NCBI RefSeq assembly: GCF_016907815.1
Contig: NZ_JAFBCQ010000001.1
Span: 2,976,001 to 3,040,000 of the forward strand
Source: Microbacterium aurum
GTDB lineage: Bacteria; Actinomycetota; Actinomycetes; Actinomycetales; Microbacteriaceae
Direction of reading: 5' to 3'
Length of the DNA: 64,000 nucleotides
This document shows, in pieces, positions 34,575-46,824 of the stretch (position 1 is the first letter of the stretch; every line of letters starts with the position of its first letter). A program made the translations under genes and the position numbers. The notes under the pieces are model-generated. The model made no database searches. It was not told where the DNA came from and worked only from the letters and a program-made list of their open reading frames with translations.

Positions 34575-35798
34575 CTACTGGCGGTAAGAGGCGAGGAAGT
34601 TCCCGAGCCGTTCCACGGCCTCGGTGAGCACCCGGGCTTCGGGCAGCGTGACGATGCGGAAGTGATCGGGGGTCGGCCAGTTGAACCCGGTGCCCTGCAC
34701 GAGCAGGACGTGCTCGGCGACCAGGAAGTCATAGACGAACTTGGCGTCGTCGCGGATGTCGTGGACCTCGGGATCCAGCCGCGGGAACGCGTACAGGGCT
34801 CCGCGTGGCTTGTGACACGTGACGCCGGGGATGGCGGTGAGGGCCTTCCACGCGGCATCCCGCTGCTCGTGGAGCCTGCCCGTCGGGGCGATGAGCGCGT
34901 CGATGGACTGCACACCCGACAGCGCCGCCTGTACCGCGTGCTGGGCGGGGACGTTGGGGCACAGCCGCGTCGAGGCCAGCAGCTGGATGCCCTCGAGGAA
35001 CCCGGCGGCGTGCTTCTTGGGGCCGGTGATCACGAGCCAGCCCGACCGGTACCCGGCGACGCGGTACGTCTTCGACAGCCCGTTGAAGGTGAGGCACAGC
35101 AGGTCGGGCGCGAGCGTCGCGAGCGGAATGTGCACGGCGTCGTCGAACAGGATGCGGTCGTAGATCTCGTCGGACAGCAGCAGCAGCGAATGCTCGCGCG
35201 CGATCTGCACGATCCCCTCCAGCACCTCGCGGGAGTACACCGCACCGGTGGGGTTGTTGGGGTTGATGACCACGATCGCCTTCGTCGAGGGGGTGATCTT
35301 CGACCGGATGTCTTCGAGGTCGGGCTGCCAGTCGTTGTCGTTGTCACAGCGGTAGTGCACCGGCGTGCCGCCGGCGAGGCTCGTCATGGCGGTCCACAGC
35401 GGGTAGTCCGGCGACGGGATCAGCACTTCGTCGCCGGTGTCCAGCAGCGCCTGCATCGTCATCGTGATGAGCTCGGAGACGCCGTTGCCGAGGTACACGT
35501 CGTCGGGGTCGAACTTCGGGAAGCCGGTGATCTCCTCGTAGCGCGACACGACGGCGCGGCGCGCGGACATGATGCCGCGGCTGTCGCTGTAGCCGTGCGC
35601 GTGCGGGATCGCCTCGATCATGTCGCGGACGATCTGGTACGGGGCTTCGAACCCGAAGATCGCCGGGTTGCCCGTGTTGAGCTTGAGGATGCGGTGCCCG
35701 TCGGCCTCGAGCCGGTCAGCCTCCACCAGTGCGGCTCCACGGATCTCGTAGAGGACGTCCTTGAGTTTGGATGACTGGTCGAGGATGCGGGGACTCAT
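34575..35798 (-). CDS. PLP-dependent aminotransferase, AlaA-like
   Basis: A 407-residue class I aminotransferase. Motifs are LNTGNPAIFGFEAP near the start, VVINPNNPTGAVYS, and the PLP-lysine segment FNGLSKTYRVAGYRSGW. The best match by eye is the AlaA/AlaC group that makes alanine from pyruvate with glutamate. A TATCCT -10 box lies 6 nt before ATG 35798, which I prefer to the longer in-frame start at 35846. Confidence 0.9.
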   Translation of the reverse strand: MSPRILDQSSKLKDVLYEIRGAALVEADRLEADGHRILKLNTGNPAIFGFEAPYQIVRDMIEAIPHAHGYSDSRGIMSARRAVVSRYEEITGFPKFDPDDVYLGNGVSELITMTMQALLDTGDEVLIPSPDYPLWTAMTSLAGGTPVHYRCDNDNDWQPDLEDIRSKITPSTKAIVVINPNNPTGAVYSREVLEGIVQIAREHSLLLLSDEIYDRILFDDAVHIPLATLAPDLLCLTFNGLSKTYRVAGYRSGWLVITGPKKHAAGFLEGIQLLASTRLCPNVPAQHAVQAALSGVQSIDALIAPTGRLHEQRDAAWKALTAIPGVTCHKPRGALYAFPRLDPEVHDIRDDAKFVYDFLVAEHVLLVQGTGFNWPTPDHFRIVTLPEARVLTEAVERLGNFLASYRQ

Positions 35799-35911
35799 CG
35801 CATCAGGATATGCCCGTGGCATTGCCGCCCCGTTCTGAGGCCGCATGCCAATCGCCCCGCCGTGGCCCGCGACCCACAGCGCGACGGACGCAGGCGCCTC
35901 TTCGCTGCTGC

Positions 35912-35927
35912 GTAGACAATTGTCTAC
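35912..35927. promoter_or_regulatory. Perfect 16-bp palindrome, candidate operator
   Basis: GTAGACAATTGTCTAC stands out by its AT content and perfect symmetry. It lies just upstream of a remnant antitoxin frame, where type II toxin-antitoxin operators are normally found. Confidence 0.55.
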
Positions 35928-35938
35928 CCGCTTACGGA

Positions 35939-36049
35939 GTGAGCGGCGCCGAGGTCATGGCGCGACTGAGACAGCTCGATCTCGATCCGCACCTGATGGC
36001 CGACCTGGCCGCTGCGCGCGACGAGCCCGGGCGTGATCTGTGGGGATGA
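35939..36049 (+). pseudogene. Antitoxin remnant (C-terminal part)
   Basis: A frame of 30-36 codons (GTG 35939 or ATG 35957) ends LMADLAAARDEPGRDLWG, which resembles the toxin-binding tail of Phd/VapB-type antitoxins. The DNA-binding half, normally 40-50 residues, is missing. Its TGA overlaps the ATG of the following PIN-domain frame by 4 bp, the typical antitoxin-toxin coupling. Confidence 0.5.
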
Positions 36050-36300
36050 ACGAGCGCGCACTGCTCGACAGGTCGACGGTCATCGCGCTGTTCCGGGAGG
36101 AGTGCGCGTTCACCGTCTCCTCGTTCGACCGGGTCGCCGTGAGCAGTCTGACGTATGCAGAGCTGCGCCTCGGGATCTCGATGGCGCGGTCCGCCGACGT
36201 CGCGGGAGCGCGGATGGCCGCGCTCGAAGAGCTCCAGCGGGTGTTCGGCGTCGGCATCCCCTTCGACGACCGCGCTGCCGAGTGGTACGCAGAATCACAA
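36046..36300 (+). pseudogene. Truncated PIN-domain (VapC-like) toxin
   Basis: The frame starts MNERALLDRSTVIALF, with the first catalytic Asp of PIN ribonucleases in LDRS (normally LDTS), then VSSLTYAELRLGIS and VGIPFDDRAAEWYAE. The family's last third, with the remaining catalytic acidic residues, is absent. The frame runs on into sequence antisense to secA, giving a misleadingly long ORF. The loss of these residues makes it probably inactive. Together with the antitoxin piece it accounts for the 547-bp gap. Confidence 0.65.
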
Positions 36301-36345
36301 GTCGCGTCGAATCGACCGGAGGCGACACGTAGAACTCCGCGTCGG

Positions 36346-39150
<2,805 letters not shown>

Positions 39151-39368
39151 GGAGGATCTCCATCTGTCGGATGCGGGCGACGTCGGGTGCCGCCCGGTAC
39201 CGGGCGCGACGGCGCACGGCATACCTCGTCATGTTACCCGGCTGTGACTTTCCTTGGCTGACCCGCACCTGGACGCGGGTCGCGCCGGCCCTGCCGCCCA
39301 GTGCGGCGGTCGCGGTGAATCGGCTGTGCACCCGGCATCCGTACCGCAGCGGCCGTCGCTGCCGCGCA

Positions 39369-39374
39369 TAGGAT
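39369..39374 (+). promoter_or_regulatory. -10 box TAGGAT of the coiled-coil protein gene
   Basis: TAGGAT ends 6 nt before ATG 39381, the leaderless spacing seen throughout the window. Confidence 0.5.
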
Positions 39375-39380
39375 CGGGAT

Positions 39381-40715
39381 ATGGCTGGATTCTGGGGTGC
39401 CCGCAAGCAGGAACGCGCACAGCGCGACGCGGCGGATGCCGAGCTCGGCCGTCGTGCCGATGCCGCCCTCGTCGCGGCCGACGAGCGGCTGCGCACGACC
39501 GCCGACGAGCTGCTGTTCGCCGAGCTGGAACTCGGCAGGGACGCCACCCGCGACCTGCGCGACGCGCTCGATGCCGTGCGCACTCACCTCGGCGAGGCGT
39601 TCACGCTGAACCAGCTCAACCACGACCACATCCCCGACACCCCGGAAGAGCTGCGCACCCGCAACGCGCGGATCATCCAGCTGTGCGACTGGGCCGAGGA
39701 CCTTCTCGACGATCGGCTGCAGGCCCTCGCCGAGCCGGTCGCCCGCGCGCGGCGGGCGCCGGAGATCATCGAGGGGATCCGAGCCGAGGTCGCCCGCGGC
39801 ACCGATCGCGTGCCCCGCGCCGAGGCGACGCTGCAGCGACTGCAGGCGCGCTACTCCCCCGAGGCCCTGCACAAGATCGCCGGCAACCCGCGCGAGGCGG
39901 CGCAGCTGCTGGAGTTCGCCGCACACGGCGCGGACGTCTCCACCGCCCGGCGCGAGTCGGGGCAGCGCGAGCAGGCGAACCTGGCGTTGGAGACCGCGAT
40001 CGAGGCGGTGCGTCGTGCCACGACCCTGCTCGACGCCGTCGACGCGTTCGAGGTGGAGGCGCTGCGCGCCGAGTCCACGCTCGACGCGATCGTGGAGGAC
40101 TCCCGCGGCGACCTGGTCGCGGCGAAGGATCTGCTGCACGTGCCGGCCGTGACCGCGGCGATGGCGACCCTCGACCGCGAGCTGTCGCAGCTGACGCCGG
40201 CCGGCAAGAAGCCCGACCCGTTCACCGAGCTGACCCGCCTGCGCGAGGCGAACGCGGCGCTGGACGCCGCCGTCGCGAAGGCCCGGGCACGCGCGGCCAA
40301 CCCGCCGCCGCCCGAGGCGCACGTGCGTCACGCGATCGACGACGCCGACCGACAGCTGGGTGTCGCCCGCAGCGTGATCTCCGGCCACCGCGGCTGGATC
40401 GGCGCCGACGCCCGCACCCGGCTCGCCGAGGCCGAGCGCATCCGTCTCGAGCTGTCGACGCTGACCGGTCAGCCCATCGCCGAGGACGATCGGGAACAGG
40501 CGCTGGCCGATGCCCGCCGCTGCGGGCAGCTGGCGGCCGAGGCGCTGCAGCTCGCGCAGCGCGACATCGACTCCTCGCGCCCCAACGACGACAACTGGGG
40601 CGGCCCCGGTCAGGGCGGCTGGGGCGGCGGACGCCGCGGCGCGGGCGGCGACGTCGTCGGCGGCATCCTCGGCGGCCTCGTCATCGGCTCGATCCTCGAC
40701 GGCATCTTCGACTGA
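39381..40715 (+). CDS. Coiled-coil protein resembling the C-terminal part of TPM-domain proteins
   Basis: A 444-residue protein, almost entirely helical, with many Ala/Glu/Arg heptads from about residue 10 to 390. It ends with a Gly/Asp-rich stretch ([13 protein letters not shown]) and a hydrophobic glycine-rich tail [19 protein letters not shown] that could enter a membrane. The helical part resembles the cytoplasmic region of actinobacterial TPM-domain proteins, but the TPM domain and its membrane anchor are missing. Function unknown. It stands alone on the plus strand between secA and hpf. Confidence 0.7.
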   Translation: MAGFWGARKQERAQRDAADAELGRRADAALVAADERLRTTADELLFAELELGRDATRDLRDALDAVRTHLGEAFTLNQLNHDHIPDTPEELRTRNARIIQLCDWAEDLLDDRLQALAEPVARARRAPEIIEGIRAEVARGTDRVPRAEATLQRLQARYSPEALHKIAGNPREAAQLLEFAAHGADVSTARRESGQREQANLALETAIEAVRRATTLLDAVDAFEVEALRAESTLDAIVEDSRGDLVAAKDLLHVPAVTAAMATLDRELSQLTPAGKKPDPFTELTRLREANAALDAAVAKARARAANPPPPEAHVRHAIDDADRQLGVARSVISGHRGWIGADARTRLAEAERIRLELSTLTGQPIAEDDREQALADARRCGQLAAEALQLAQRDIDSSRPNDDNWGGPGQGGWGGGRRGAGGDVVGGILGGLVIGSILDGIFD

Positions 40716-40830
40716 GCATTCGCGCGCCGCGGCCGTGGGCGCACCCCGCGGTCCGTCGGATTCCGAGGAGATGTCGGCAACAGCGGGGCGGATGCCGGGA
40801 TTCGGTCCTCGGCATCCGCCCTTCTCCTCG

Positions 40831-41028
40831 TTAACCGTCGCGATCGTGGGGCGCAGCGGATCGGGCACGTCGACACTGCTGAACATCCGCGGGATGCTGG
40901 ACCTGCCGTCGTCGGGCGAGGTGGACTTCCGCGGCAATCCGGTGCTCCGTGACCACGGCAAGCGGATGCGCCGCGGCGCCCTCGACCGCCTGCGCGGGCG
41001 CGAGGTCGGATTCGTGTTCCAGTTCTGA
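40831..41028 (+). pseudogene. Fragment of a LolD/MacB-type ABC ATPase
   Basis: A 65-codon frame begins at the first beta-strand ([18 protein letters not shown]) and stops right after the Q-loop (GFVFQF then TGA). The Walker A lysine is replaced by Thr (GSGTST). There is no start codon in a plausible place, and signature and Walker B are missing. It fills the 390-bp gap between the coiled-coil gene and hpf; the part before it (40716-40830) shows nothing recognisable. Confidence 0.65.
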
Positions 41029-41054
41029 CCCGGGCGCTGCGGTTGTGACCCGGG

Positions 41055-41102
41055 CGCGCGAAGGCCCCGCATCCGACGAGGCGGATGCGGGGCCTTCGCG
41101 CG
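41055..41102. terminator. Stem-loop terminator downstream of hpf
   Basis: Arms of 21 bp (41055-41075 and 41082-41102) flank the 6-nt loop ACGAGG. The perfect stem adjoins the hpf stop at 41106 and has no T-run. It may end transcription from both sides. Confidence 0.75.
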
Positions 41103-41105
41103 TGC

Positions 41106-41771
41106 TCAGGAGGCGAGTTCCTCCTGCACCGGCGGGGCGCTCGCGGTCAGCGAGATGACGCCGTAGTCCCAGCCCTTGCGGCGGTAGACCACACTGGGGT
41201 GGTCGGTGCGGGCGTCGATGAACAGGAAGAAGTCGTGGCCGACCAGCTCCATGCGGTCGACGGCCTCCTCGACGGTCATCCACTCCGCGTCGAAGGCCTT
41301 CGTGCGGATGACGACGGGCGTGTAGTCCTCGTCCGCCTCGTCACCGGCGATGACCGGCACGGCGCCGGTCGCAACAGCGCGCAGCACGTCCGCGGATGCC
41401 GGCTGCACATCGATCCCGGCGAGCGAGCCGCTGCCCTTGTCGAGCTTCGCTCCGCGGGGGTGGTTGCGGGAGTCGACGCGCTTCTCCTTCGCGCGCCGCA
41501 GCTGTTCGGCGAGCTTGTCCACGGCGAGGTCGAGCGCGGTGAACTTGTCGCCGTCGGTAGCCTCGGCCCGCACCAGCGGGCCCTTCCCCGTGACGGTGAG
41601 CTCGACGGTCTCCTCTTCGCGGCTGCCGTTGTGGTAGGCGCGATGCGTGACCTTGACGTCGAGGCGCTGCGCCCGCGGCGCGAGCGTTCCGATCCGGACG
41701 GACTTCTCCTCGGTGACGGTGCGGAACCGATCGGAGATGCTCACTCCGACGCCGACGATGCTGGTTTCCAT
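41106..41771 (-). CDS. hpf: Long-form ribosome hibernation-promoting factor
   Basis: A 221-residue protein. An N-terminal S30AE domain (about 1-105) binds the decoding centre. After a variable linker comes the C-terminal dimerisation domain (about 160-215: YTPVVIRTKAFDAEWMTVEE and GHDFFLFIDARTDHPSVVYR), which joins two 70S particles into a 100S dimer. AGGAGG lies upstream of ATG 41771; the in-frame start at 41804 is less likely. The gene belongs to the conserved secA-hpf-comF-lpqB-mtrBA block. Confidence 0.93.
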   Translation of the reverse strand: METSIVGVGVSISDRFRTVTEEKSVRIGTLAPRAQRLDVKVTHRAYHNGSREEETVELTVTGKGPLVRAEATDGDKFTALDLAVDKLAEQLRRAKEKRVDSRNHPRGAKLDKGSGSLAGIDVQPASADVLRAVATGAVPVIAGDEADEDYTPVVIRTKAFDAEWMTVEEAVDRMELVGHDFFLFIDARTDHPSVVYRRKGWDYGVISLTASAPPVQEELAS

Positions 41772-41861
41772 CCTTGACCTCCTTGTTCCGGTCCGCCCGG
41801 TCAAGGGCGGACCCTGAGTTCGCCTTGGTCTGTCCCACGCTATCCGGGCGCACGGCCGGTG

Positions 41862-42542
41862 TCACGTAGGAATCACTGGGAGTAATCCGGTGCGGGTGGT
41901 CGATGCCACCGTCGCCGCCCCGAGCACCCGTGCCCCGCCCGCCCGCAGAGCGCGGGCCGCCTCGACGAGGGTCGCCCCCGTCGTGACGACGTCGTCGACG
42001 ACGATGACCGCCGCGCCGGCGGCGCCGCGGGCGCGCATGCTTCCGGAGACGTTCGCGGCACGTTCGGTGCGACCGAGCAGCCGCTGATCGGCGGTGGGCG
42101 CGTGCACCCGCAGCATCCGCGCCGCCGGCAGCCCCGCCCGCCGCGCGAGGAGCTCGGCGATGTGGTGTCCGCGGCGCCGGTACGCCGCGCGCGAGGACGG
42201 CACGGGCACGAAGACGACGTCGTCGGATGCTGCGGTCAGCGCCGCCGCCGCGGAGACCGCGAGCGCGGCACCCAGGGGCCCGGCGAGGGCGGTCCGCCCC
42301 TCCTCCTTGAAGGCCCGGATCGCGCGCGCCGCGACGCCCGAGAACTCGACGGCGGCGTGCACCCGCAGCCCGCCGTGGAGCGTGCGCGGCGGGCCGGGCG
42401 CCGCCGCCTCGGCCGCCAGCGTCCGCCGGCACTCGCCGCACAGCACAACGTCCGGCGCGTCGCAGCCGGCGCACCAGACGGGCAGCAGCAGCGACAGCGC
42501 GCCGCTGAGCGCACCGCGCACGGATTCGGGGAGGGTCGGCAT
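41862..42542 (-). CDS. ComF family phosphoribosyltransferase-like protein
   Basis: A 226-residue protein. An N-terminal zinc site CAGC...CGEC (about 23-38) is followed by a type I PRTase fold with the PRPP-binding loop VIVVDDVVTTGATL. In competent bacteria ComF acts in DNA uptake; elsewhere its role is unclear. ATG 42542 is preferred to the start at 42602. Its position between lpqB and hpf is conserved in Actinobacteria. Confidence 0.88.
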   Translation of the reverse strand: MPTLPESVRGALSGALSLLLPVWCAGCDAPDVVLCGECRRTLAAEAAAPGPPRTLHGGLRVHAAVEFSGVAARAIRAFKEEGRTALAGPLGAALAVSAAAALTAASDDVVFVPVPSSRAAYRRRGHHIAELLARRAGLPAARMLRVHAPTADQRLLGRTERAANVSGSMRARGAAGAAVIVVDDVVTTGATLVEAARALRAGGARVLGAATVASTTRTGLLPVIPT

Positions 42543-42676
42543 CCCTCCACTCTGGCCCGGCGACGGCGGCCGTGACGGGGCGCACGGCCGATCTGTGGAC
42601 ACCGCGCGAACCGAGGCGCCTGGGGAGAGGGCGGTGAGCGGATCAGCCGCTCGTGCGGGTCAGCCGCCCGTGCGGG

Positions 42677-44380
42677 TCACCGCGGAGAGCCCTGCTGCAC
42701 GGCGAGCACCTCGATGCCGGACGCGAGGTGCTGCCAGTTCGCGCCGCGCTGTGCGTACAGCTCGCCGTCAGCCGCCCGCACCCGCACGCCGGACGGCAGG
42801 CCGCCGGCCACGGTGGTCGCGCCCGCCGGCCCGCGCGACGCTTCGCCGAACGCGCCGATCTCGTGCGTATACAGCACCGCCTCGGCGTCGTCGGACTCGA
42901 GGACCGCGAGCGTCCCGGCATCCAGCCAGGCCAGCGCGGTCGGCGCACCGGCGAGCGTCGCCAGCACCTTGGGGGCGCCGAGGGCGGTCGGAGCGTGGTC
43001 GCGATCGCGCAGGATGCCGGCGACCCACAGCGCGTACCGGCTGCCGTCCCGGACGACGGCGGCGATGCGCGTGCCGTCGCGCGACACCCGCTGCGCGACG
43101 ATCTGCACCGCCCCCGGCCAGGCGCCGGCGATCGCCGACTGCGCCCCGGTCTCGGAGTATGCGAAGACGGCGGTGGGGCTCGCGGCGGGCACGCTCCATA
43201 CGAACCCGAACGGGTCGATCGAGGGCGCCACGAGTCCCGTGCGCCGGTCCAGCGTCGCGATCGCGTCATCGGCGCCCACCATGAGCACGGCGCCGGCGGC
43301 GTCGCGGACGGCGGCGGTCGTGCGGTCGGCGTTCACCTCGATGTCGGTGGCGTCGACCGTGAGCATCGCCTCCGACAGCCCCGCGATCGGCTCGATCGAC
43401 GTGCCCGATCCGGCGGAGCTGCCGCTGGCGAAACCGAAGGCGTCCGCGGTGCGCACGAGCGGCCGGGAGTCGACGGTGGTGGGGCGCCACGGCACCGTCT
43501 CCGCCGGCAGCGTCTGGGCGTCGACGACCATGTCGACTCCCTGGATGCCGGCGGTCGCGAGGCTCCTCGTCAATTGCGTCTGCATGCGGTTCAGCACCGT
43601 CTGGTCGAGTCCCCGGGCGCCCTCCTCCAGGCTCACCCTGGCGACGTTGTCGGCATCGACCGGCACCGCCGCCAGCGCCAGGCGTGCGTCGTCCGTGAAG
43701 GCCGTCGAGACGGCGCCCTCCAGCCACGGGCTGGGCGAGCCGTTGACGAGCGCCTGCGCGATGCTGGTCGCGGCGTTCACACGGGGGAACCACCGGTCGT
43801 CGGGGACGAGGTAGGTCCAGGTGGAGTCGAAGTACATCAGCGAGTACATCTTGAACACCGTCTTGAACCGGGTCTCGTCCAAGACGATGCCGTTCGGCGC
43901 CTGGGTGATCCGCCACTGTCCGTCGTCCTGCTGGGCGAGCGTGAAGTCGAGCGGGATCTCGCTGCTGTCGGCGGTGAGGAGCTCGCCGGCGGCATCCACC
44001 GTGGCGATCGGCGTCACGGTGAGCTGGAACTGGCTCTCGGAGATCTCCTCGATCCGCCGCTGCCCGGGGCTGTAGACGGTGACGCCGGACGGCTTCCACT
44101 GGTCGCGGAACTCGGGCGCCAGGAACTCCCGCGCCGTCGCCCAGTTCGCGCCGGGGCCGGGGCCGGAGCCGGCGGCGATGAAGCCTTCCACGACCTGTTG
44201 CGGGGTGGCGTCGTCGACCGGTCCCTTCGGGATGAAGACGACATCGCCCGACGCGCCGTCGTCACTGATGACGACGCCGGCGTTGACGGGCCCGGAGGTC
44301 GGAAGGCCGGCGCACGCCGTCAGGACGGCGGCGGCGAGTGCCGTCGCGGCGGCGGCGGCCAGAGCGCGCAGGCGCATCAT
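42677..44380 (-). CDS. lpqB: LpqB lipoprotein (GerMN and beta-propeller)
   Basis: A 567-residue lipoprotein. A signal peptide ends in the lipobox LTAC with Cys23. A GerMN domain (about 60-230) and a C-terminal beta-propeller-like region follow. LpqB works with the MtrAB two-component system at the cell surface and affects cell-wall homeostasis. ATG 44380 overlaps the mtrB stop by 4 bp (ATGA), so it is translated together with mtrB. An earlier in-frame start inside mtrB is not used in this reading. Confidence 0.92.
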   Translation of the reverse strand: MMRLRALAAAAATALAAAVLTACAGLPTSGPVNAGVVISDDGASGDVVFIPKGPVDDATPQQVVEGFIAAGSGPGPGANWATAREFLAPEFRDQWKPSGVTVYSPGQRRIEEISESQFQLTVTPIATVDAAGELLTADSSEIPLDFTLAQQDDGQWRITQAPNGIVLDETRFKTVFKMYSLMYFDSTWTYLVPDDRWFPRVNAATSIAQALVNGSPSPWLEGAVSTAFTDDARLALAAVPVDADNVARVSLEEGARGLDQTVLNRMQTQLTRSLATAGIQGVDMVVDAQTLPAETVPWRPTTVDSRPLVRTADAFGFASGSSAGSGTSIEPIAGLSEAMLTVDATDIEVNADRTTAAVRDAAGAVLMVGADDAIATLDRRTGLVAPSIDPFGFVWSVPAASPTAVFAYSETGAQSAIAGAWPGAVQIVAQRVSRDGTRIAAVVRDGSRYALWVAGILRDRDHAPTALGAPKVLATLAGAPTALAWLDAGTLAVLESDDAEAVLYTHEIGAFGEASRGPAGATTVAGGLPSGVRVRAADGELYAQRGANWQHLASGIEVLAVQQGSPR

Positions 44381-46044
44381 CGGCGGTCCCCCTTCTCGAA
44401 GACGGCGATGGGCTGCGTGAGACCGAGGTCGTCGAGCGACACCCCGTCGTCGCCCGGGTCCACCGGGATCGGCGACGACCCGCCCAGCTGCTGCCCGTGC
44501 CGCGGCAGGGTCAACACGAAGTGGGTGCCGCGACCGAGCTCGCTCCACACTGCCAGAGTTCCGCCGTGCAGGTGCGCGTCGCCGAGGGCGATCGACAGGC
44601 CGAGGCCCGTGCCGCCGATCGTGCGCTTGCGCGAGGGGTCGGCCCGCCAGAACCGGTCGAAGACGCGCTCGGAGTCGGCCGCACTCATGCCGAGCCCGTA
44701 GTCGCGCACGCCGATCGCGACGGCGTGCTGATCGCTGTCGACGGTGACGACGATGGGCCGCCCCTCACCGTGCTCGATCGCGTTGCCGAGGAGGTTGCGG
44801 ACCACGCGCCGCACACGCCGGGGGTCCATCTCCACCGGCGAGTAGCCGCCGGGGGCGACGAGGCGCACGTCCGTGCCGTGCTGCTCGGCGAGCTGCTGCA
44901 TCGAGGCGATGACATCTTCGGCGAGGTGCGCCAGACTGGTCGGCTCGTACTCCAGCTGCACCGAGCCCGCGTCGTACCGGCTGATCTCGAGGAGGTCGGT
45001 CAGCAGGGTCTCGAACCGCTGCACCTGCGCGTGCAGCAGCTCCGCGGCGCGCGCCGTGGTGGGGTCGAAGCTCTCGCGCTGGTCGTTGAGCATGTCGCTG
45101 GCCAGGCGGATCGTCGTGAGCGGCGTCCGGAGCTCATGCGAGACGTCGGAGACGAACCGCTGCTGCACGAGCGAGAGCTCAGCCAGTTCTTTGATCTGCG
45201 ACTCGATGCTGTCGGCCATCGCGTTGAAGGAGCGCCCCAGCGTCGCGAACTCGTCCTCGCCGCGGACGGGAAGGCGCACGCCGAGGTCGCCCGCCGCGAG
45301 GGTCGCACTGGTGTGCGCCGCCTCGGCGACCGGCACCGTGACCGAGCGCAGCACGACCCACGAGATCGCGGCGATCAGCAGCACAAGGCCCGCACCGACG
45401 AGCCACAGGGTCACCTGCACGAACTGCAGGGTCTGCTGCTCCGCGGCGAGGTCGTAGGCGAAGTAGAACTCGTACGCGCCGACCTCGGGAAACTCCACCT
45501 GCTGGCCGATGACGACACCCGGGACCGCACCGCCGCCGGGGCCCGGCAGCGCGATCGACTGCCACCACCGCTGCTCGCCATCGCGCTGCACCGCCGCGCG
45601 CAGCCCGGGGGTGATCAGGCCCGCGATCTCACCGCGCTGCACGTCCTGCGGGGCGATCGCCGAGGGGGCTCCCGAGACGCGGAACCCGGCGATGAGGTCG
45701 GTGCCCGCCTGCCGCGACATCGCGTCGACGGCGTTGTCGTACAGCGTCTGCAGCGCCACCGCGTCGCCTTCGACCTGCGCGGCGTTCAGCGTGCGCTGCG
45801 TCGCCTCGGTCGCCCGCTGCACCGATCCTTGCACCTGCTGCACGCGCGACTCGAACAGGTCGTTCTGGATCGCGAGAGCCATCGCGACGAACGCGACGAG
45901 GATCGCCAGCGCCGTCGCGCCGAGCGTGATGGCGAGGGTGCGGAACCGCAGCGACCGGCGCCAGGCGTAGCGCACGCGCTGCGGCCACGCGCGCCAGTCG
46001 CGCCATCCGGTCAGGGTCGGCACGCTCGCCGTCGTCGGCGTCAT
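44377..46044 (-). CDS. mtrB: Sensor histidine kinase MtrB
   Basis: A 555-residue membrane kinase. The first helix is at about 36-60, an extracytoplasmic domain follows, and the second helix is at about 212-232. A HAMP domain leads to HisKA with phosphoacceptor His303 in FVSDVSHELRTPL. The HATPase domain shows NLLGNAIEHGEG and GGTGLGLSIALGDAH. It controls MtrA and so cell division and wall hydrolase genes. ATG 46044 lies 10 bp downstream of the mtrA stop. Confidence 0.95.
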   Translation of the reverse strand: MTPTTASVPTLTGWRDWRAWPQRVRYAWRRSLRFRTLAITLGATALAILVAFVAMALAIQNDLFESRVQQVQGSVQRATEATQRTLNAAQVEGDAVALQTLYDNAVDAMSRQAGTDLIAGFRVSGAPSAIAPQDVQRGEIAGLITPGLRAAVQRDGEQRWWQSIALPGPGGGAVPGVVIGQQVEFPEVGAYEFYFAYDLAAEQQTLQFVQVTLWLVGAGLVLLIAAISWVVLRSVTVPVAEAAHTSATLAAGDLGVRLPVRGEDEFATLGRSFNAMADSIESQIKELAELSLVQQRFVSDVSHELRTPLTTIRLASDMLNDQRESFDPTTARAAELLHAQVQRFETLLTDLLEISRYDAGSVQLEYEPTSLAHLAEDVIASMQQLAEQHGTDVRLVAPGGYSPVEMDPRRVRRVVRNLLGNAIEHGEGRPIVVTVDSDQHAVAIGVRDYGLGMSAADSERVFDRFWRADPSRKRTIGGTGLGLSIALGDAHLHGGTLAVWSELGRGTHFVLTLPRHGQQLGGSSPIPVDPGDDGVSLDDLGLTQPIAVFEKGDRR

Positions 46045-46054
46045 GACGCCTCGA

Positions 46055-46735
46055 TCACACCACCGCGCCGGCGCGGTAGCCGACACCGCGCACCGTCATG
46101 ACGATCTTCGGGTTGTCGGGGTCGATCTCGACCTTCGCGCGCAGGCGCTGCACGTGCACGTTCACCAGGCGCGTGTCGGCCTTGTAGTGGTAGCCCCAGA
46201 CCTGCTCGAGCAGCATCTCGCGGGAGAACACCTGCTGGGGTTTGCTCGCCAGCGCGACGAGCAGCTCGAACTCCAGCGGAGTCAGCGCGATGACCTCGCT
46301 GCCGCGACGCACCTCATGGGCGGCGACGTCGACGACGACGTCGCCGATGCGCAGGTTGCCGCTCTCCGGCTCGGCGCTCGGGCGCAGCCGCGTGCGGATG
46401 CGCGCCACGAGCTCCTTGGGGTTGAAGGGCTTGACGATGTAGTCGTCGGCGCCGGATTCCAGGCCACGGACGACATCGGCGGTGTCGGTGCGAGCCGTCA
46501 GCATGATGATCGGCACGCCCGACTCGGCGCGGATGCGGGTGCAGATCTCGATGCCGTCGACCCCCGGCAGCATGAGGTCCAGCAGCACGAGGTCGGGGCG
46601 CTGGGCGCGCCAGACGTCGACGGCCGCGGCGCCGTCGGCGCAGAACACGGGTTCGAAGCCCTCGGTGCGCAGCACGATGCCGATCATCTCGGCGAGCGCG
46701 GTGTCGTCGTCGACAACGAGGATGCGGGAAGTCAT
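46055..46735 (-). CDS. mtrA: Response regulator MtrA (OmpR family)
   Basis: A 226-residue regulator. The receiver domain (1-115) has the phosphoacceptor Asp53 in VLLDLMLPG and the signalling Thr/Lys residues in MLTARTD and YIVKPFNP. The C-terminal winged helix (about 130-226) contains LTPLEFELLVALASKP and the recognition helix region RLVNVHVQRLRAKVE. It heads the mtrA-mtrB-lpqB operon. Confidence 0.96.
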   Translation of the reverse strand: MTSRILVVDDDTALAEMIGIVLRTEGFEPVFCADGAAAVDVWRAQRPDLVLLDLMLPGVDGIEICTRIRAESGVPIIMLTARTDTADVVRGLESGADDYIVKPFNPKELVARIRTRLRPSAEPESGNLRIGDVVVDVAAHEVRRGSEVIALTPLEFELLVALASKPQQVFSREMLLEQVWGYHYKADTRLVNVHVQRLRAKVEIDPDNPKIVMTVRGVGYRAGAVV

Positions 46736-46824
46736 GTGGCCTGATTCGTCCTTCGGGTCGGCCGGATGCCGTCGTCACGGCAGGGCGCAGGAACACAGTA
46801 TCGGACCCGTCTGGGACCGGGCCG

